Assembly: GCA_002331565.1 (NCBI GenBank)
Contig: DCZC01000125.1
Location: 1,174-9,441 of the forward strand
DNA length: 8,268 bases
Source: Gemmatimonas sp. UBA2094
GTDB taxonomy: Bacteria; Gemmatimonadota; Gemmatimonadetes; Gemmatimonadales; Gemmatimonadaceae
Direction of reading: 5' to 3'
A program made the translations under genes and the position numbers. A model generated the notes under the pieces. That model saw only the letters and a program-made list of their open reading frames with translations. It had not been told where the DNA came from and did no database searches. How positions within the stretch are numbered: the first letter of the stretch is position 1; each line of letters begins with the position of its first letter. Below are positions 5,778 through 8,268 of the stretch, one piece after another.

Positions 5778-7139
5778 ATGACCCACGATCAGCGCAGGGC
5801 GACGGCCGCCCGGCTGCGCCTCCTCGTTCCCACCATGTTCGGTGGCGTGGTCACGGCGTCGGCGCTCGTGGTCGCCTGTGCACCCTCGCCGGCGCCGCGG
5901 ACCGCGTCGGAGGCGGGCGGCCCCGTGCCGCCCAGCGTGGTGCAGCGTGAAAGGACGGGACGCCTCGAGCGTGATCGGGTGGCGCTCGTGGCGCTCAATA
6001 CTCGGACCGTTACGGCCGCCGTGAGTGCTACGGGGCTATGGCGGATCGACGAGCAGGGCGGCCGCGTGTCGCTGGTGAAAGGACGCGGCGACGAGCCGTG
6101 GCGTATCGAGCAGAAGAACGGCCTGCTTCGCGTGGCCGGTAACGGCGGTGACGCCACCCCGTGGCGTGAGGGACCGTTCGTGGCGCGTCCCGGCGGTGAC
6201 ACCTTCCTGCGTTTCGGTGGCAAGCGCTATCGCGGGGAGCTGGTGTTCACCGCGACCGACAGCGGCGTGCTGGTGGTGAACCGTGTGCCCGTCGAGGACT
6301 ACCTGCGTGGCGTGGTGCCCATGGAACTGCCAGCGCGCAATCCCGCCGAGCGCGCGGCCCTCGAAGCCCAGGCCATCGCAGCACGCAGCTATGCATACAT
6401 CCGCGTGCCTGGCGGCATGGTGGAGGAGCCGTTGAGCGGCTTCAATCTGGTGGCCACGGTCCAAAACCAGGTGTACGGTGGGGCCGACGCGGAGCACCCG
6501 CTGGTGAACGAGGCGATCGACCGGACGGCGGGGCAGGTGCTCCGGTACAACGGCCTCATCGTGGACGCCCCGTATTCGTCGAGTTGCGGCGGGCGTACGG
6601 CCACCCCCGGCGAGGCGTGGCGCGGGGTGCGGGAGGAGACGTACTTGCAGAGTGTCGACGACACCGACCCCCGCACGGGCAAGCCCTACTGCGACCTGTC
6701 GCCCCGCAATCACTGGCAGGCCGACTTCGACGAGGCGCAGTTGCGTGACGTCGTGCGGCGCGCGCTGCAGTCGTCGGGGGCGGGGAATCCGCGGCCGGCG
6801 GCCGTGCAGTCGTTCTCCGTGCCGTCGCGGGGACGATCCGGACGCGCCGGCAGCGTGGTGCTGCGCACGGATCGCGGCGAGGTGACCATCGCGGCGCGGG
6901 ATATTCGTCTCGTGATGCGCGATGCGCGTGGCGCGATCCTGAACAGCACGTATTTTTCGGTGGACCGCGAATCGCGTGGCGGTGGCCGGCTTGCCGGTCT
7001 CACCCTGCGCGGCGCCGGCAACGGCCACGGAGTAGGCATGTGTCAGTGGGGGGCGATCGGCCGGGCACGGGCCGGCGCCGATGCCCGCGAGATCCTGCGT
7101 CATTACTATCCGGGGACCGTCGTCGGCTTCGCCGACTGA
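5778..7139 (+). CDS. SpoIID/LytB-domain lipoprotein (cell-wall glycan-acting)
   Basis: This 453-residue protein is probably a lipoprotein: basic n-region (R6, R7, R12, R14), hydrophobic core, and lipobox LVVAC with Cys34 as the acyl site. A Pro/Ala/Ser-rich linker follows, then about 100 residues with no recognised motif. The SpoIID domain starts near 165 with VNRVPVEDYLRGVVPMELPA; E183 aligns with the catalytic Glu of SpoIID lytic transglycosylases, which cut denuded peptidoglycan strands. It continues with EAQAIAARSYAY (196-207), SSSCGGRTATPGEAW (267-281) and closes with GNGHGVGMCQWGA (414-426). C270 and C305 could serve the metal site seen in some SpoIID proteins. SpoIID is best known from sporulation and LytB as an amidase enhancer, but the domain is common in non-sporulating diderms, where the role is poorly known. 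The gene follows hemL after 19 bases with no SD sequence; ATG 5778 is chosen because it supplies the complete signal peptide. Confidence 0.9.
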   Translation: MTHDQRRATAARLRLLVPTMFGGVVTASALVVACAPSPAPRTASEAGGPVPPSVVQRERTGRLERDRVALVALNTRTVTAAVSATGLWRIDEQGGRVSLVKGRGDEPWRIEQKNGLLRVAGNGGDATPWREGPFVARPGGDTFLRFGGKRYRGELVFTATDSGVLVVNRVPVEDYLRGVVPMELPARNPAERAALEAQAIAARSYAYIRVPGGMVEEPLSGFNLVATVQNQVYGGADAEHPLVNEAIDRTAGQVLRYNGLIVDAPYSSSCGGRTATPGEAWRGVREETYLQSVDDTDPRTGKPYCDLSPRNHWQADFDEAQLRDVVRRALQSSGAGNPRPAAVQSFSVPSRGRSGRAGSVVLRTDRGEVTIAARDIRLVMRDARGAILNSTYFSVDRESRGGGRLAGLTLRGAGNGHGVGMCQWGAIGRARAGADAREILRHYYPGTVVGFAD

Positions 7140-7161
7140 TCTGTTTCCCCCGGAGGCGTGA

Positions 7162-8166
7162 ATGAAGGACGGCGTCCGCATCGCCGTCGTCGGTACGGGT
7201 GCCATTGCCCAGCTGACGCACATCCCTGTCCTGTCCAAGTTGCGCGGTGCGCAGCTCGTGGCGCTGTGTGACAACGACGCCGCGAAGGCGCGCGCCCTTG
7301 CCGACCGTTTCGGGGTGCCCGACGTGTTCACCGACTTCGAGGAGCTGCTCGATAGCGACGAACTCGACGCGGTGGTCATCGCCACGCCCAACCACCTGCA
7401 CGAACCGCACGTATTGAGCGCACTCCGCAAGAAGCTGCACGTGTTGTGTGAGCGTCCGCTGGCCCTGTCGGCGCGCGGTGTCGAGCGATGCCTCAGCGCG
7501 GCGCAGAAAGCTGATGTGCGGCTGGTGGTGGGGCACAATCACCGGTTCCGCAGCGACACGCAGGCGCTCGATCAGTTCGTGCGCAACGGCGAGCTGGGGC
7601 AGGTCACCAGCATTCGCTGCGGCTCGTTGCATCTCAAGAGCAACACCGACGGGTGGCGCAACCGTCGCGCCGAGTCGGGCGGTGGCGTGTTCCTCGAGCA
7701 TGGTTTCCCCCTACTCGATCTCGCCATGTGGCTGGCCGACGGACCGGCGCCGGTGCGTGTCTCGTCGAGCATGCGACGCGGCCGCGGCGCGGGCGCCGTC
7801 GAAGACGCCATGCAGGTGTTTCTCGAGTGCGCGAACGGCCTGGTGGTGAACATCGACGTCTCGTGGTCGTACGTGGGCGACGAGGATCGCTGGTGGTTCG
7901 AGGTGCATGCCACGCGCGGGTCGGCGCGCCTTGCCCCGCTGCGCGTCACCAAGGAACTCAACGGCCGCGCGGTGGACGTGTCGCCAAGCGGCGCCGGGGT
8001 GCGGGAAAGCCCCTTCCTGCAGAGCTATCGCGCCGAAATCGCACACTTCCTCGCGGTGATTCGTGGCGAATCCCCGTACGAACCGCCCGTCGAGCAAGTG
8101 GCGGTGCAGAAGATCGTGGAAGCCATCTACAAGGCGGCCGACGACGGCAAGGAAATCCGGTTCTGA
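7162..8166 (+). CDS. Gfo/Idh/MocA-fold oxidoreductase-like protein with altered catalytic residues
   Basis: This 334-residue protein has the family layout: an N-terminal Rossmann domain (about 5-125) with the dinucleotide loop VGTGAIAQ (10-17), ATPNHLH (74-80) and the segment normally reading EKP, then an alpha/beta domain (about 135-330) with GGGVFLEHGFPLLDLAMWL at 173-191. Members usually oxidise or reduce sugar or cyclitol hydroxyls with NAD(P)(H), through a Lys-Asp-His triad (K97, D172, H176 in Bacillus inositol dehydrogenase). Here EKP reads E97-R98-P99, and the D-x3-H pair reads E179 and P183, so none of the three residues is canonical. The nucleotide-binding part looks intact. It may be a non-standard enzyme or a binding or sensor protein; the substrate is unknown. 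There is no signal peptide, so it is probably cytoplasmic. GGAGG (7152-7156) five bases before ATG 7162 is the best SD in the window and supports this start. It follows the SpoIID gene by 22 bases. Confidence 0.9.
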   Translation: MKDGVRIAVVGTGAIAQLTHIPVLSKLRGAQLVALCDNDAAKARALADRFGVPDVFTDFEELLDSDELDAVVIATPNHLHEPHVLSALRKKLHVLCERPLALSARGVERCLSAAQKADVRLVVGHNHRFRSDTQALDQFVRNGELGQVTSIRCGSLHLKSNTDGWRNRRAESGGGVFLEHGFPLLDLAMWLADGPAPVRVSSSMRRGRGAGAVEDAMQVFLECANGLVVNIDVSWSYVGDEDRWWFEVHATRGSARLAPLRVTKELNGRAVDVSPSGAGVRESPFLQSYRAEIAHFLAVIRGESPYEPPVEQVAVQKIVEAIYKAADDGKEIRF

Positions 8167-8174
8167 CCCCCCTG

Positions 8175-8268
8175 ATGATGCGCGTGCACGCGTGGACGCG
8201 CCGTGTGGCCCTCGCCGTGAGCATGGCAGCCGGCGCGCTCTGCGTTGCCGCCCCCGCCGACGCCGTCG
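8175..8268 (+). CDS. Start of an exported protein, cut by the right edge
   Basis: An open frame begins at ATG 8175 (a second ATG follows at 8178), eight bases after the oxidoreductase-like gene's stop, and runs off the window after 31 full codons. The translation is a typical Sec signal peptide: basic start (MMRVHAWTRR), hydrophobic core VALAVSMAAGALCVAA, and a likely signal-peptidase-I site after ADA (residues 28-30). The Cys at 23 lacks a small residue before it, so a lipoprotein is less likely. No SD sequence is visible; translation may depend on coupling to the gene before. The mature protein is outside the window, so its function is unknown. Confidence 0.7.
   Translation, partial: MMRVHAWTRRVALAVSMAAGALCVAAPADAV

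Noticed and set aside
4322..5779. 485-codon - strand open frame opposite hemL
   Set aside because: Same signature of a GC-rich antisense shadow; its ends follow the hemL gene and no protein family is recognisable.
6036..7538. 500-codon - strand open frame opposite the SpoIID-domain and Gfo/Idh/MocA genes
   Set aside because: It covers parts of two confident + strand genes, and the translation is a low-information mix of Arg, Ala, His and Ser without motifs.
1..8268. CRISPR array, tRNA/rRNA genes, insertion sequences, attachment sites or toxin-antitoxin pairs
   Set aside because: I read both strands for spaced repeats, cloverleaf-like patterns, transposase motifs and small paired genes and saw none.

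Overview
This is a GC-rich window with dense, mostly housekeeping gene content. All convincing genes lie on the + strand. The sequence suggests a diderm, probably Gemmatimonadota or a neighbour of the Bacteroidota/Chlorobi side of the tree. The clues are a short primary sigma factor without region 1.1 (close to the Bacteroidota RpoD type), high GC, several genes with no Shine-Dalgarno (SD) sequence, and possible promoters resembling the TAnnTTTG -7 element used by such sigma factors. The phylum is inferred from gene character, not from a database match.

Layout: (1) the 3' two-thirds of an aldehyde dehydrogenase gene, cut by the left edge; (2) about 400 bp with no convincing gene, holding a GC-rich hairpin and a possible promoter; (3) a primary sigma factor gene (rpoD/sigA type); (4) a short leader with a possible -10 element and a strong hairpin, then a YajQ-family nucleotide-binding protein gene; (5) a 129-bp spacer with a nested inverted repeat just after yajQ and a -10-like element six bases before the rimO ATG, which suggests a leaderless transcript; (6) a tightly packed run: rimO, hemL (overlapping by ATGA), a SpoIID/LytB-domain lipoprotein, a Gfo/Idh/MocA-fold oxidoreductase-like protein, and the first ~31 codons of an exported protein cut by the right edge.

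The run from rimO onward looks like one transcription unit (gaps -4, 19, 22 and 8 bases). Its members do not form one pathway: ribosomal protein S12 methylthiolation, 5-aminolevulinate synthesis for tetrapyrroles, a cell-wall glycan-binding or cleaving lipoprotein, and a sugar-oxidoreductase-like protein. The last three precede or include envelope-related products, but the link is only positional.

I do not see a new multi-gene system here. The best leads are the Gfo/Idh/MocA protein, which has replaced all three residues of the family's usual catalytic Lys-Asp-His triad, and the promoter/leader signals before yajQ and rimO.
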